The notes under the pieces are model-generated. The model saw nothing but the letters and a program-made list of their open reading frames with translations, was not told the origin of the DNA and did no database searches. Both the position numbers and the translations under genes were made by a program. From Stomorhina lunata (Eukaryota > Arthropoda > Insecta > Diptera > Rhiniidae), in the NCBI GenBank assembly GCA_933228675.1, contig OW121743.1:66968696-67032695 (forward strand): a DNA stretch of 64,000 nucleotides. Reading direction: 5' to 3'. Shown here in pieces: positions 33,851 to 45,365 of this stretch (positions are counted from its first letter, which is position 1; each line of letters begins with the position of its first letter).

Positions 33851-34879
33851 ACAGACGTTGTTTTACTTATGAGCGGCTATATATGCTTATACACAACTAC
33901 TACAAATTACTACTTAAGAAATACGTTTTGTAATTTGCTATTTTCTTCATAGCAACTGCTACTTAATACTAAAACTAAATTTAATGTTTCTTTCAATTTA
34001 TGATCTAGAAATGCTACAAAAACTAAATAAAAAAAACTTAATCGTTTTTTAAAAGTAATTTTATGATTTCCGTTTGCAATAGTAAAATCAGCAAAATTCT
34101 GTATAATTTATATAGCAAAAATTCCAATTCCATGAAATTCACATAAACTAGACCCTTCGTTTGCTCTGAAATTCAGAGGCTACAAATATTTGTTTTTCAC
34201 ACTTTCGACTTCTAGGTTTTTTTTTTTTTTAGCTTTTTTGAATTTTCCAATGTAAATTTATAATTATGGCTACAAAAGTAGAGTGTGATTTGGCTCTGGA
34301 GCCACATGTGTGCAGCACATTTTTAATTTTTATTTAATGTGCCACAAATAGCAAAAACTGGGGAAAAAAAAGACACCCGACAACATAAAGTCAGAACTTT
34401 AGTAAAAGGGAACTAGAGCAGCAAAAATAGAAAACAAAAAATCTAAATCGAAAAATAACTTTAAAGTTCCATGAGTTTGAGGCAGATGATGATGATGAGA
34501 TTTTTTATGTAGAATATTCATAAAATCAAAGCAAAAAGTTAGAATTTGAAGTGTAGCCTATGATGATGTTGACTATCAGACTTCTTCTTTCTCATGATGA
34601 AAATGTGCGTTTTTTTTTATAGCCTCAACATTTTGAAGGTGCCTTTGGTTTAAAAATATTTTCTATTTAAGGTGTGTTGTGACTTGTAGAAGAGTTTCTA
34701 TCATCTTTCTCTAATATCAAGCAAATTTCACACTTTTATTTAGTTTTTTTATTTTATCAAAGGTAGAGCATATGAAACAGAAAAAAAAATCACACACTCT
34801 TCAGTGTAACCTTAAAATTGTTGAACGTATTTTTATTCAACTTTGAACATAAGAGTGTGCAATTTTTTTATTTTTTTAT
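33851..34879. other. Non-coding stretch
   Basis: AT-rich with short GATGAT runs near 34486. I see no gene or recognised repeat. Confidence 0.4.
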
Positions 34880-35110
34880 ATTTTTTTTTGCGGTTCACTG
34901 AACTGCAAGCAACTCAAACCGCACACATTCGTTACTACTGCGACGCTTTGGCTCTTCGCTTAGCCAGTGTTGCAACAAATGAACTTTAACCAACAACAAC
35001 GACAACATGGAGCACGATAACGAAAGCAACAACAACAAACACACCTTTACCACCACCACCGCCACCATCATCATCGTCATCACCTCCAGGAGTAACAACA
35101 ACTAGTGCAT
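34880..35110. other. GC-richer island with CAA/ACC trinucleotide runs; possible untranslated exon
   Basis: This stretch is clearly richer in G and C than its surroundings. It holds CAACAACAACGACAACATGG and ACCACCACCACCGCCACC. On the plus strand an ATG at 35007 opens a 32-codon frame ending in TAG at 35103-35105, rich in Asn and Thr. Fly 5' leaders often look like this, but no promoter, donor site or homolog can be shown. The minus-strand 68-codon frame at 34895-35101 is the complement of the same runs. Confidence 0.3.
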
Positions 35111-35874
35111 GAGTAACAGAAAAAAAAAAGCCAACAAAAGTCTACATTAACATTTTGAATTCCCAGTCCTGCTTTGACGCTGCCATAAGATACATATTTC
35201 GTTCTTTGTGGTGCACAAGTGCAACATTAAATGAATTTGATGTGTGCAGCACAGTGTGACGAATTGTAAACACATTTGTAAAGCGGCTGTCAAAATTGTA
35301 AAAATAAGTTGTACTTTTGGAAATTTGCTTTCAATTGTTTTCAAATATTTAGTAAAAATACTAAAAATTTGTTGGAATATTATTTAGAAGTAGCTCCTTT
35401 TAAAAGCTATTTAATAGATTTCTAGTAAAAGGCTAGACTTGATAGGAAAGAGCTCTTTATGAATAGGAGACTGAAAATGTTGGCCTACGCACAAAAATTT
35501 AAAAAATTAATTTTGTTACTGACTCCCGTTTGAAGCCCTAATATTGGCTCCAAAACAAAAGTTTTATATCTGTGGCAATAAATCATAATGGCTTAAGTCG
35601 AAATTTCATTTTTTGAGATATTAAGTGTTTTGTCGAAAAGATATAAGGGCTTTGTATGGAAAAGTTAAAATATAAATGCCTATAGTTTTAATAATAATGA
35701 CATTTTATAGCTGAGTGATAGATCTTGATCTGAATAACAAGAATATGTAATAAAATGAAGAAGCACTTATGTCAAGTTAAGCCATTATCATTCATTGCCA
35801 CAGATATATTCTGAATCCATATGAAATTCTAAGACGAACGAGTGATGTCCGTCTGTTTAAATGGGTCTTACCAT
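35111..35874. other. Non-coding stretch
   Basis: The 65-codon minus-strand open frame at 35147-35344 matches no family I know. No repeat was recognised before the E2 head. Confidence 0.4.
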
Positions 35875-35994
35875 GGGTCGGCGTAAAGAGAACAAAACAA
35901 AAAAAAAAAAAATATTTGGCAGAGTTGCCGTTTTTTATACTTTTAACTAAAATAGGTATTTTTTTCAATGTGCAGTTCTAACGTTTTAAAAAGA

Positions 35995-36332
35995 AAAGTT
36001 TTCTACTCCAGTTTTTTTGTTAATACTTTTATCAAAAATTTTTTTATAGAAAATTTTTTTATCAAAAATTTTTCTATAGAAAATTTTTTTATCAAAAATT
36101 TTTCTATATAAAATTTTTTTATCAAAAATTTTTCTATAGAAAATTTTTTTATCAAAAATTTTTCTATAGAAAATTTTTTTTTCAAAAATTTTTCTATAGA
36201 AAATTTTTTTATCAAAAATTTTTCTATAGAAAATTTTTTTTATCAAAATTGTTTCTTTAGAAATTTTTTTTATCAAAAATGTTTCTTTAGAAAAATTTTT
36301 TATCAAAAATTTTTCTATAGAAAATTTTTTTA
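35995..36332 (+). repeat. F2 array, 30-bp unit
   Basis: About eleven units of TTTTCTATAGAAAATTTTTT plus TATCAAAAAT, several identical. Minus-strand open frames at 35986 and 36003 are repeat translations. Confidence 0.92.
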
Positions 36333-36700
36333 CTCAAAAAGAAGTGTATTTGCATTTGATCCCAAACCTGTTACATTTATTTATTAATGTAACAGATCAA
36401 TTTATTGATAAAAAGCCAAAAAATGTTTGCGGAGAAACCAAATTCCTCGACGCGTTTCGATGGTTGGTTAAGCCATCTCTTCAGGAGGATTATCCCCAAT
36501 TTAGACAGATCGAAAACCTCGCATTATCGAAACGCGTCGAGGAATTTGGTTTCTCCGCAAACATTTTTTGGCTTTTTATCAATAAATTGATCTGTTACAT
36601 TAATAAATAAATGTAACAGGTTTGGGATCAAATGCAAATACACTTCTTTTTGAATAATATTTACATCCCGACTAATTTGTTATTTTTTGATAAAACTGCA
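36333..36700. mobile_element. Fold-back element FB with shortened loop
   Basis: The left arm (about 36333-36465) and right arm (about 36524-36655) are reverse complements of each other: each holds AAAAGAAGTGTATTTGCATT, a TGTTACATT/AATGTAACA hairpin, GTTTGCGGAGAAACC and CGACGCGTTTCGA in arm order. The loop is only about 58 bp because the inner arm and loop of the full element are deleted. The right end continues into ATATTTACATCCCGACTAAT. Overlapping plus-strand frames at 36344-36610 arise from the palindrome. Confidence 0.88.
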
Positions 36701-36811
36701 TTCATTCAGCTTATTTTTTAAAATAAACTTGTTTATTTTAAAACATCTTACCCCCCCTTCTTCACAGCATTCTGCATATAGTAGCCGACGGCTACAGCAA
36801 GAATGTGGGAA

Positions 36812-37155
36812 GTGAAGGTAGATGAAAACTGAAAAATGTTTGTTTTTGTTTAGTCGATAATCTACGCTTTTACTTTTGGTTTATGAACATAATTCTTAAT
36901 AGTTATGTTTGTAAATTTAGTAATAATGCGAGGTTTTCGATCTGTCTAAATTGGGGATAATCCTCCTGAAGAGATGGCTTAACCAACCATCGAAACGCGT
37001 CGAGGAATTTGGTTTCTCCGCAAACATTTTTTTGGCTTTTTATCAATAAATTGATCTGTTACATTAATAAATAAATGTAACAGGTTTGGGATCAAATGCA
37101 AATACACTTCTTTTTGAATAATATTTACATCCCGACTAATTTGTTATTTTTTGAG
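36812..37155. mobile_element. Fold-back element FB, loop plus right arm
   Basis: Begins with the loop (GTGAAGGTAGATGAAAACTG) and runs through the complete right arm to CATCCCGACTAATTTGTTAT. It is nearly identical to 41088-41431. The left arm is missing. 36701-36811 is unrelated sequence with a CCCCCCC run at about 36752. Confidence 0.88.
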
Positions 37156-37737
37156 AAAATTTTTTTATCAAAAATTTTTCTATAGAAAATTTTTTTATCA
37201 AAAATTTTTCTATAGAAAATTTTTTTATCAAAAATTTTTCTATAGAAAATTTTTTATCAAAAATTTTTCTATAGAAAATTTTTTTATCAAAAATTTTTCT
37301 ATAGAAAATTTTTTTATCAAAAATTTTTCTATAGAAAATTTTTTTTATCAAAAATTTTTCTATAGAAAATTTTTTTATCAAAAATTTTTCTATAGAAAAT
37401 TTTTTTATCAAAAATTTTTCTATAGAAAATTTTTGTATCAAAAATTTTTCTATAGAAAATGAAAAAATGTTTCTTAAGAAAATTTTTTTATCAACAATTT
37501 TTCTTTAGAAACTTTTTTTATCAAAAATTTTTTTTTAGAAATTTTTTTTTATCAAAACTTTTCGATAAAAATTTTTTCTATAGAAAAATTTTTCTATAAA
37601 AAATTTTCTATTTAAAATTTTTTAACAAAAATTTTTTTATAGAAAATTTTTTTATCAAAAAATTTTCTATAGCAAATTTTTTTATAAAAAAAATTTTTTT
37701 TATCAAAAATTTTTCTATAGAATTTTTTTTTTTTTTA
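37145..37737 (+). repeat. F2 array, 30-bp unit
   Basis: Regular TTTTCTATAGAAAATTTTTT plus TATCAAAAAT units to about 37460, then irregular ones. Open frames on both strands (37136-37441 and 37151-37462) are repeat translations. Confidence 0.92.
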
Positions 37738-37960
37738 AATAACAAAATAGTCGGGATGTAAATATTATTCAAAAAGAAGAGTATTTGCATTTGATCCCAA
37801 ACCTGAAGAGATGGCTTAACCAACCATCGAAACGCGTCGAGGAATTTGGTTTCTCCGCAAACATTTTTTGGCTTTTTATCAATAAATTGATCTGTTACAT
37901 TAATAAATAAATGTAACAGGTTTGGGATCAAATGCAAATATTCTTCTTTTTGAAGAATTT
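37738..37960. mobile_element. Fold-back element FB, deleted form
   Basis: The left outer end (AATAACAAAATAGTCGGGAT to CATTTGATCCCAAACCTG) is joined directly to the right arm at AAGAGATGGCTTAACCAACC. The left hairpin, the inner arms and the loop are gone. The right side ends at AATATTCTTCTTTTTGAA. Confidence 0.88.
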
Positions 37961-39010
37961 TTTTTTTATCAAAAATTTTTCTATAGAAAATTTTTTTTAT
38001 CAAAAATTTTTGTATCAAAAATTTTTCTATAGAAAATTTTTTTATCAAAAATTTTTCTATAGAAAATTTTTTTATCAAAAATTTTTCTATAGACAATTTT
38101 TTATCAAAAATTTTGTTCTAGAAAATTTTCTTATCAAAAATTTTTCTATTGAATTATTTTTTTATCAAAAATTTTTCTATAGAAAATTTTTTTAACAAAA
38201 ATTTTTCTCTAGAAAATTTTTTTAACAAAAATTTTTCTCTAGAAAATTTTTTTAACAAAAATTTTTCTCTCGAAAATTTTTTTATCAAAATTTTTTCTAT
38301 AGAAAATTTTTTTATCAAAAATTTTTCTATAGAAAATTTTCTTATCAAAATTTTTTCTATAGAAAATTTTTTTATCAAAAATTTTTTCTATAGAAAATGT
38401 TTTTATCAAAAAATTTGTAATCGAAAATTTTTTCATCAAAAATTTTTTTTGGTAGAAATTTTTTAATAAAAATTTTTCTATTCAAAATTTTTTAACCAAA
38501 ATTTTTCTATGGACATTTTTTTATTAAAAATGTTTCTATAGAAAATTTTTTTATCAAAAATTTTTGTATCAAAAATTTTTCTATAGAAAATTTTTTTATC
38601 AAAAATTTTTCTATAGAAAATTTTTTTATCAAAAATTTTTCTATAGAAAATTTTTTTATCAAAAATTTGTCTATAGAAAATTTTTTTATCAAAAATTTTT
38701 CTATATAAAATTTTTTTTATCAAAAATTTTTCTATAGAAAATTTTTTTATCAAAAATTTTTCTATAGAAAAAAAATTTTTTTATCAAAAAGTTTTCTATA
38801 AAAAATTTTTTTTATCAAAAATGTTTCTCTAGAAAATTTTTTTCATCAAAAATTCTTCTATAGAAAATTTTTTTATCAAAAATTTTTTTATAGAAGATTG
38901 AAAATTTTTGGATACAAAAATATTTTTATCGAAAATTTTTACAGAAAAGTATTTTTATCGAAAAATTTTCTATAAAATATAATTTTTTTCGAACAATTTT
39001 TCAAAGAAAA
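37961..39010 (+). repeat. F2 array, 30-bp unit, partly diverged
   Basis: Mostly TTTTCTATAGAAAATTTTTT plus TATCAAAAAT. A local variant TTTAACAAAAATTTTTCTCT is repeated three times near 38190-38275. Units decay after 38770 toward the E2 tail. All overlapping open frames are repeat translations. Confidence 0.92.
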
Positions 39011-39431
39011 AAATTTTTATTAAAAATTTTTCTTGAAAAAAATTTTTGGATCGAAAATATCTAAAAAATATAAAAATCTAAAATTGTTTGATATTAGAAT
39101 TTATTTCTGTTTTGAAAAATATTTACAATATTTACAAAAATATTCCTAATGTTTACAAAAATATTAGTATCGTGGCAACAATGTTCGAGATTATATTTCT
39201 TTGTTCTCTCGGACCATGTATTTTGTTGCTATAAATTGGATTTTAATTTGTTTTTTTTTTGCCTATTTTGTTTTTGTCTTTTCTTTAACAAAGCGGCACT
39301 AACTCTGTTAACATAAAAATTCCAACTGAATGATTTGAGTACTCATTTTCACGAGTTTTATTAATGATCGTGATATTTACGAAAATTAAAAAAGTTCATT
39401 GGCTTCTGGTGGTATGGACTGCCTACTCCTG

Positions 39432-40424
39432 CTTATAAGTATTTTTAATCATAATGAATCCTTTAATAAATACAACTTCTTTGATATTCATGGCTAATTC
39501 CATATTTCATTTTAATGATTTTCTTTGACTTCCATTAAAATTCCTATTTTTATTGCATTAACCTTAGGCTTTTCTTCAGTTATTTTAAAATTAACCTTTT
39601 CTAACGATTTTAAAACAAGTTTTAAAACATTTTCGCATTAAAATTCCTTTTATCATTGCGATTGTTTGACCTCGTAAGTTTATGACCGACTATGGTTTTT
39701 TTATCTACTAAAAAGTATAGAAAACATTTTTCCATTAGCCCTTGAACTTTTAAATGGATTTATATGATTTTGCCATATCAATATCTCTTTAGAGTATTTT
39801 TGATCTATTGAATTTTATGCCGGTATTTTGCGTCATTTGGAAAACAAAAAAAAAAAAAAAGAAAAACTCTCATACAAAAGTAGTAAAATTTTCTATAGTT
39901 TATTGTAAAACATTTCGACGAATACAATTTTACAAAATTTCCTAAAGATGAAAGTGAGTGCAATGAATTTTTTGTTGTTTTTTTTACGAATTTCTCTATG
40001 AAGGTTTTTCCTCTGTTGGATTCGAACAAGGGCCATTGGGTTCTCTTTTTGTAGTAAAATGTATTTATTTTTGATGTATGGATGGAACTTATCTAGCCAT
40101 GGAGCGGTGGAGTTTGAAACCATTATACCCGTATTGACGCATATGAATATTATATTTATTTACATTTAGTTTACATGTTATTTACATGTAAATATGTAAA
40201 CACATACCTGTATCTATAATACGTTTTCGTGATTGTTTATATTGGAATTTCGTTTACAATTTACAATCTTTTTGTTTCAGTTTTGACTTGTGGATTTTGT
40301 TAGCTTTTACTTTAGCGGAATTAATGCAAAATATTTGTTGTTGATTGCAAGTAATCAGGTTGATAAATCTTCCCGGTTTGCAGATTACACTGGTCAACAC
40401 GATAAATTACAACACCCAAGATTA
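39432..40424. other. Array-free spacer, no gene recognised
   Basis: A pyrimidine tract ending in TTTCAG at 40280 is acceptor-like, and AAAGTGAGT at 39951-39959 is donor-like, but no open frame connects to either. Overlapping minus-strand frames at 39805-40123 are unrecognised. Confidence 0.4.
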
Positions 40425-40843
40425 ATTTTCTATAAAAATGTTTGCATACAAAATTTTTTTTATAAAAATTTGTCTATATGACAAAAAATTTTCTATAAAA
40501 AATGTTTCTATAAAAATGTTTCTATAAAGTTTTTTCTATAAAAAGTTTTTTTTTATAATAAATTTTTCTTTGAAAAACTTTATTACAAAAATTTGTTTAT
40601 AAAAAAATTTTGTATAAAAAATATCCTATAAAAAATTTTCAATACAAAATTTTTCTATAAAAAACATTATTACAAAAAATATTTCTAAAAGAAATTTTCT
40701 ATAAAAAATTTTCTTAAAAAATGTTTCTATAAAAAACTTTATTATAAAAAATTTTCTATAAAAAATTGTTCTTTCAAAATTTTTCTATAAAAAATTTTCT
40801 ATCAAAAACTTTATTATAAAAAATTTTCTATAAAAAATGTTTC

Positions 40844-41431
40844 TTCAAAAAGAAGTGTATTTGCATTTGATCCCAAACCTGTTACATTTTTTTATTAATG
40901 TAACAGATCAATTTATTGATAAAAAACCAAAAAATGTTTGCGGAGAACCAAATTCCTCGACGCGTTTCGATGGTTGGTTAAGCCATCTCTTCAGGAGGAT
41001 TATCCCCAATTTAGACAGATCGAAAACCTCGCATTATTACTAAATTTACAAACATAACTATTAAGAATTATGTTCATAAACCAAAAAAGTGAAGGTAGAT
41101 GAAAACTGAAAAATGTTTGTTTTTGTTCAGTCGATAATCTACGCTTTTACTTTTGGTTTATGAACATAATTCTTAATAGTTATGTTTGTAAATTTAGTAA
41201 TAATGCGAGGTTTTCGATCTGTCTAAATTGGGGATAATCCTCCTGAAGAGATGGCTTAACCAACCATCGAAACGCGTCGAGGAATTTGGTTTCTCCGCAA
41301 ACATTTTTTTGGCTTTTTATCAATAAATTGATCTGTTACATTAATAAATAAATGTAACAGGTTTGGGATCAAATGCAAATACACTTCTTTTTGAATAATA
41401 TTTACATCCCGACTAATTTGTTATTTTTTGA
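40844..41431. mobile_element. Fold-back element FB, intact palindrome with 243-bp arms
   Basis: The left arm 40844-41086 and right arm 41151-41395 are near-perfect reverse complements, separated by a 64-bp loop (GTGAAGGTAGATGAAAACTG onward). The right end continues 36 bp further (ATATTTACATCCCGACTAAT) into a part missing on the left. Each arm holds a small TGTTACATT/AATGTAACA hairpin at its outer side. No protein is encoded; the open frame at 40837-41043 is the left arm. This is the reference copy for the family. Confidence 0.92.
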
Positions 41432-44400
41432 AAAAATGTTTCTATAAAAAATTTTCTGCTTTATATTTTTCTTCAAAAATTTTTTCTTATAAAAATTTTT
41501 CTATAAAAATTAAAAAAAAAATGTTTCAATGAATATTTTCTTAAAAAAATACTCCATAAAAACTATTTAAATTTTTTAATTTGATATACAAATTCTTTTT
41601 TAAAAAATTTTTTCTATAAAAGTATATTATTAAAATTTTTTTAAAAAAATTTTTCTATAAAAATTTTTTTATAAAAATATTCTATAAAAATTTTTCTAGA
41701 AAAAATTTTCTATTACAAATTTTCTCTCAAAAAATTTTTCTAGAAAAAACTTTCTATCTAAAATTAATGTGTAAAAAGTTTTTCTATAAAAAATTTTCTA
41801 TAAAAATATTCTATTAAAATTTTTCTATAAAAAATTTTCTGTTACAAATTTTCTCTCAAAAAATGTTTCTATAAAAAATTTTTTATCTAAAATTTATGAG
41901 TAAAAAATTTTTCTATAAAAATTTTCTATAAAAAATTTTTCTATAAAAAATGTTTCTAGAAAAAATTTTCTAAAAAAATTTTTCTAAAAAAAACTTTTCT
42001 ATAAAAAAAAAATCTGTTACAAATTTTCTCTCAAAAAATGTTTCTATAAAAAACGCTTCTATAAAAAATTTTCTAGCTAAAATTTATGTTTAAAAAGTTT
42101 TTCTATAAAAAATTTCTATAAAAAATTTTTCTATACAAATTTTCCATAAAAAATTTTTCTATTAAAAATTGTTCTATAAAAATTTTTTTCTGTAAAAAGT
42201 TTTCTTTAAAAAATTTTACTATTAAACATTTTTTTTTTAAATTTCTATAAAAAATGTTTCTAGAAAAAATTTTCTATAAAAAAAAATTTCTGTTACAAAT
42301 TTTCTCTCAAAAAATGTTTCTATAAAAAATGCTTCTATAAAAAATGTTCTATCTAAAATTTATATTTAAAAAATTTTTCTATCAAAATTTTCTATAAAAA
42401 ATTTTTCTATAAAAATTTTTCTATAGAAATTTTCTATAAAAAATTGTTCTGTAAAAAATTTTCTTTAAAAAAAACTTTACTATTAAAAATTTTTTTGTAA
42501 CAAAAATAAAAAATTTTTCTATAAAAAATTTTCCTTAAAAAATTTTCTTCAGAAAATTTTTCTGTAAAAAATGTTTCTATAAAAAATTATATTTAAAAAA
42601 TTTTCTACAAAAAATGTTCTATAAAAGATTTTTCTATTAAAATTTTCTTTAAGAAATTTTCTATAAAAAATTTTCTACAAAAAAATTTCTATAAAAGATT
42701 TTTCTATTAAAAATTTTCTATAAAAATTTTTTTTTGGAAAAATGTTTCTATAAAAAATTTTATTAAAAATGTTTTTTTTTTAATATAAAAAATTTGTTTA
42801 AAAGATTTTTCTATTAAAAATTTTCTATAAAAATTTTTTTAAAAAATTTTTTTAAAAAAAATTTTTATATAATAATTTTCTATAAAAATTGTTTTTAAAA
42901 AATTTTTCTATAAAAAAATTTTCTTTAAAAAATTTTCTTTAAAAAATTATCTATAAAAAATTTTTCTATTAAAAAATTTTATTAAAAACATTTTTCTATA
43001 AAAAAATGTTTCTAAAGAAATTTTTCTTAAAAAAATTTTCTTTAAAAAATTATCTATAAAAAATTTTTCTATTAAAAATTTTCTTAAAAATTTTTCGATA
43101 AAAAAATTTTTCTATAACAAATTTTTCAATAAAAATTTTCTATAAAAATTTTTGCATAAAAATTTTTTCTATAAAAATTTTTACTATTAAAATTTTTTTT
43201 GTAAAAAAATTTTGATAAAAAATGTTTCTAGAAAAAATTTTCTTAAAAAATTTTTCTATAAAAAATTTTCTTTAAAAAATTTTCTTTAGAAAATTTTATT
43301 TAAAAAGTTGTCTATAAAAAATTTCCTACAAAAAATGTTCTATAAAAGATTTTTCTATTAAAAATTTTCTATAAATTTTTTTTTTGGAAAAAAATGTTTC
43401 TATAAAAAAAAATTTTATTAAAAATGTTTTTTTTTTTTTTTAATATAAAAAATTTGTATAAAAGATTTTTCTATTAAAAATTTTATATAAACAATTTTTT
43501 TAAAGAACTTTTCTTAAAAAAATTTTTATATAATAATTTTCTATAAAAATTTTTTATAAAAAATTTTTCTATAAAAAATTTTTCTATAAAACATTTGTCT
43601 ATAAAAAAATTTTATATAAAACATTTTTCTATAAAAAAATGTTTATAAAAAAATTTTTCTTTAAAAAATTATCTATAAAAAATGTTTCTATTAAAAAAAT
43701 TTTTCTATAAAAAAAATTTTCTATTCAAATTTTTTTAGAAAAAAATTTTTCTATAAAAATTTTCTATAAAAAATTTTTCGATAAAAAATTTTCTATAAAA
43801 AATTTTCTATCATAATTTTTTTATAAACAATTTTCTGTAAAAAAAATTCTTCTATAAAAAATTTTCTATCAAAATTATTCTCTAAATAATTTTTTATAAA
43901 GAATTTTCTATGAAAAATTTTTTTATAAAAAGTTTTCTATAAAAATTTTTCTACTTAAACTTTTCTATAAAAAATTCTTTTATAAACAATTTTTCTATAA
44001 AAAATTTTTCTATAAAAAATTTTTCTATAAAAAATTTTTCTATAATAATAATTTCTATAAGAAATTTTATTAAAAGTGTTTTTTTTTTTAACATAAAAAA
44101 TTTGTATAAAAGATTTTTCTATTAAAAATTTTATATAAACCATTTTTTTAAAGAACTTTTCTTAAAAAAATTTTTATATAATAATTTTCTATAAAAATTT
44201 TTTATAAAAAATTTTTCTATAAAAAATTTTTCTATAAAAATATTTTATATAAAACATTTTTCTTTAAAAAAATGTTTATAAAAAAATTTTTCTTTAAAAA
44301 ATTATCTATAAAAAATATTGCTATAAAAAAAATTTTCTATTCAAATTTTTTTAGTAAAAAAATTTTTCTATAACAAATTTTTCTATAACAAATTTTTCTA

Positions 44401-45107
44401 TAAAAATTTTCTATAAAAAATTTTTCGATAAAAAATTTTCTATCAAAATTTTTCTATAAAAAATTTTCTATCAAAATTTTTTTATAAAAAATTTTCTATC
44501 AAAATTTTTTTATAAACAGTTTTCTGTTAAAAAAAAATCTTCTATAAAAAATTTTTCTATAAAAAATTTTCTATCAAAATTTTTCTATAAACAATTTTCT
44601 ATAAAGAGTTTTCTATGAAAAATTTTTTTATAAAAAGTTTTCCAAAAAAATTTTTCTACTTAAACTTTTCTATAAAAAATTCTTCTATAAAAAATTTTTC
44701 TATAAAAAATATTTCTATAAAAAATTCTTCTATAAAAAATTTTTCTATAAAAAATTTTTCTATAAAAAATTTTTCTATAAAAAATTTTTCTATAAAAAAT
44801 TTTTCTATAAAAAATTTTTCTATAAAAAATTTTTCTATAAAAAATTTTTCTATAAAAAATTTTTCTATAAAAAATTTTTCTATTAAAAATTTTTCTATAA
44901 AAAATTTTTCTATTAAAAATTTTTCTATAAAAAATTTTCTATAAAAAATTTTTTGTATAAAAAATTTTTGTATAAAAATTTTTTAATAAAAAATTTTTCT
45001 ATAAAAATTTTTTTCGAGAAAAATTTTTTCTAGAAAAATTTTCTAGAAAAATTTTTTCTGTAAAATATTTTCTATAAAAAGTGTTTCTATAATTTTTTTA
45101 TAAGTAT

Positions 45108-45345
45108 AAAAAAGAAACATTATTCGCATTTGATCCCAATCCGTTAAATTTATTTATTAATGTATTAGACAATTTATTAATAAAAGCCAACAAATATTTT
45201 TGGGGACAACCAATTCCTCGACGCGTTTCGATGATTGGTTAGGCCATCTCTTCATTAGGAGTATTCCTACTTTTAGACAGACTGAAAATCTTTCATTATT
45301 ACCAATTTTAAAAACACAATCATTACGAATTATGTTTGTAATTTT
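45108..45345. mobile_element. Fold-back element FB, old left-arm copy
   Basis: ATTCGCATTTGATCCCA, CGACGCGTTTCGATGATTGG, CCATCTCTTCATTAGG and ATTACGAATTATGTT follow the arm order of 40844-41086 with about 15-20% visible substitutions and small deletions. It ends in a short remnant of array. Confidence 0.78.
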
Positions 45346-45365
45346 CTATAAAAAATTTCAATAAA

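Larger units (their letters stand above)
35875..39431 (+). mobile_element. Composite element E2, expanded copy with fold-back insertions
   Basis: Head 35875-35995 (GGGTCGGCG, AGAGAACAAAAC, GCAGAGTTGCCG, TATACTTTTAACTAAAATAG), F2 array from 35995 to about 39010, tail about 39070-39431 (GAATTTATTTCTGTTTTGAA, CGGACCATGTATTTTGTTGC, CAACTGAATGATTTGAGTAC, CTTCTGGTGGTATGG). The order and orientation match the 760-bp copy at 22695-23450, but the internal array is about nine times longer and has received fold-back elements at 36333-37155 and 37738-37960. No encoded protein is recognisable. Confidence 0.78.
40425..45365. repeat. F2-like tandem array, 15-bp basic unit, about 4.3 kb without inserts
   Basis: Built on TTCTATAAAAAATTT, equal to half an F2 unit, with many variants. 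At 44680-44935 about seventeen units are nearly perfect. A longer repeat of about 650 bp is superimposed: a block with TAATATAAAAAATTTGT then AAAGATTTTTCTATTAAAAA occurs at 42781, 43441 and 44089. The open frame at 44615-44944 is the repeat translated as FSIKN. Fold-back elements interrupt it at 40844-41431 and 45108-45345. Confidence 0.92.

Noticed and set aside
36344..36610. An 88-codon gene, also seen in part at 37608-38096 and 40837-41043
   Set aside because: The shared protein string comes from the arms of the fold-back element and reappears wherever that element is inserted.
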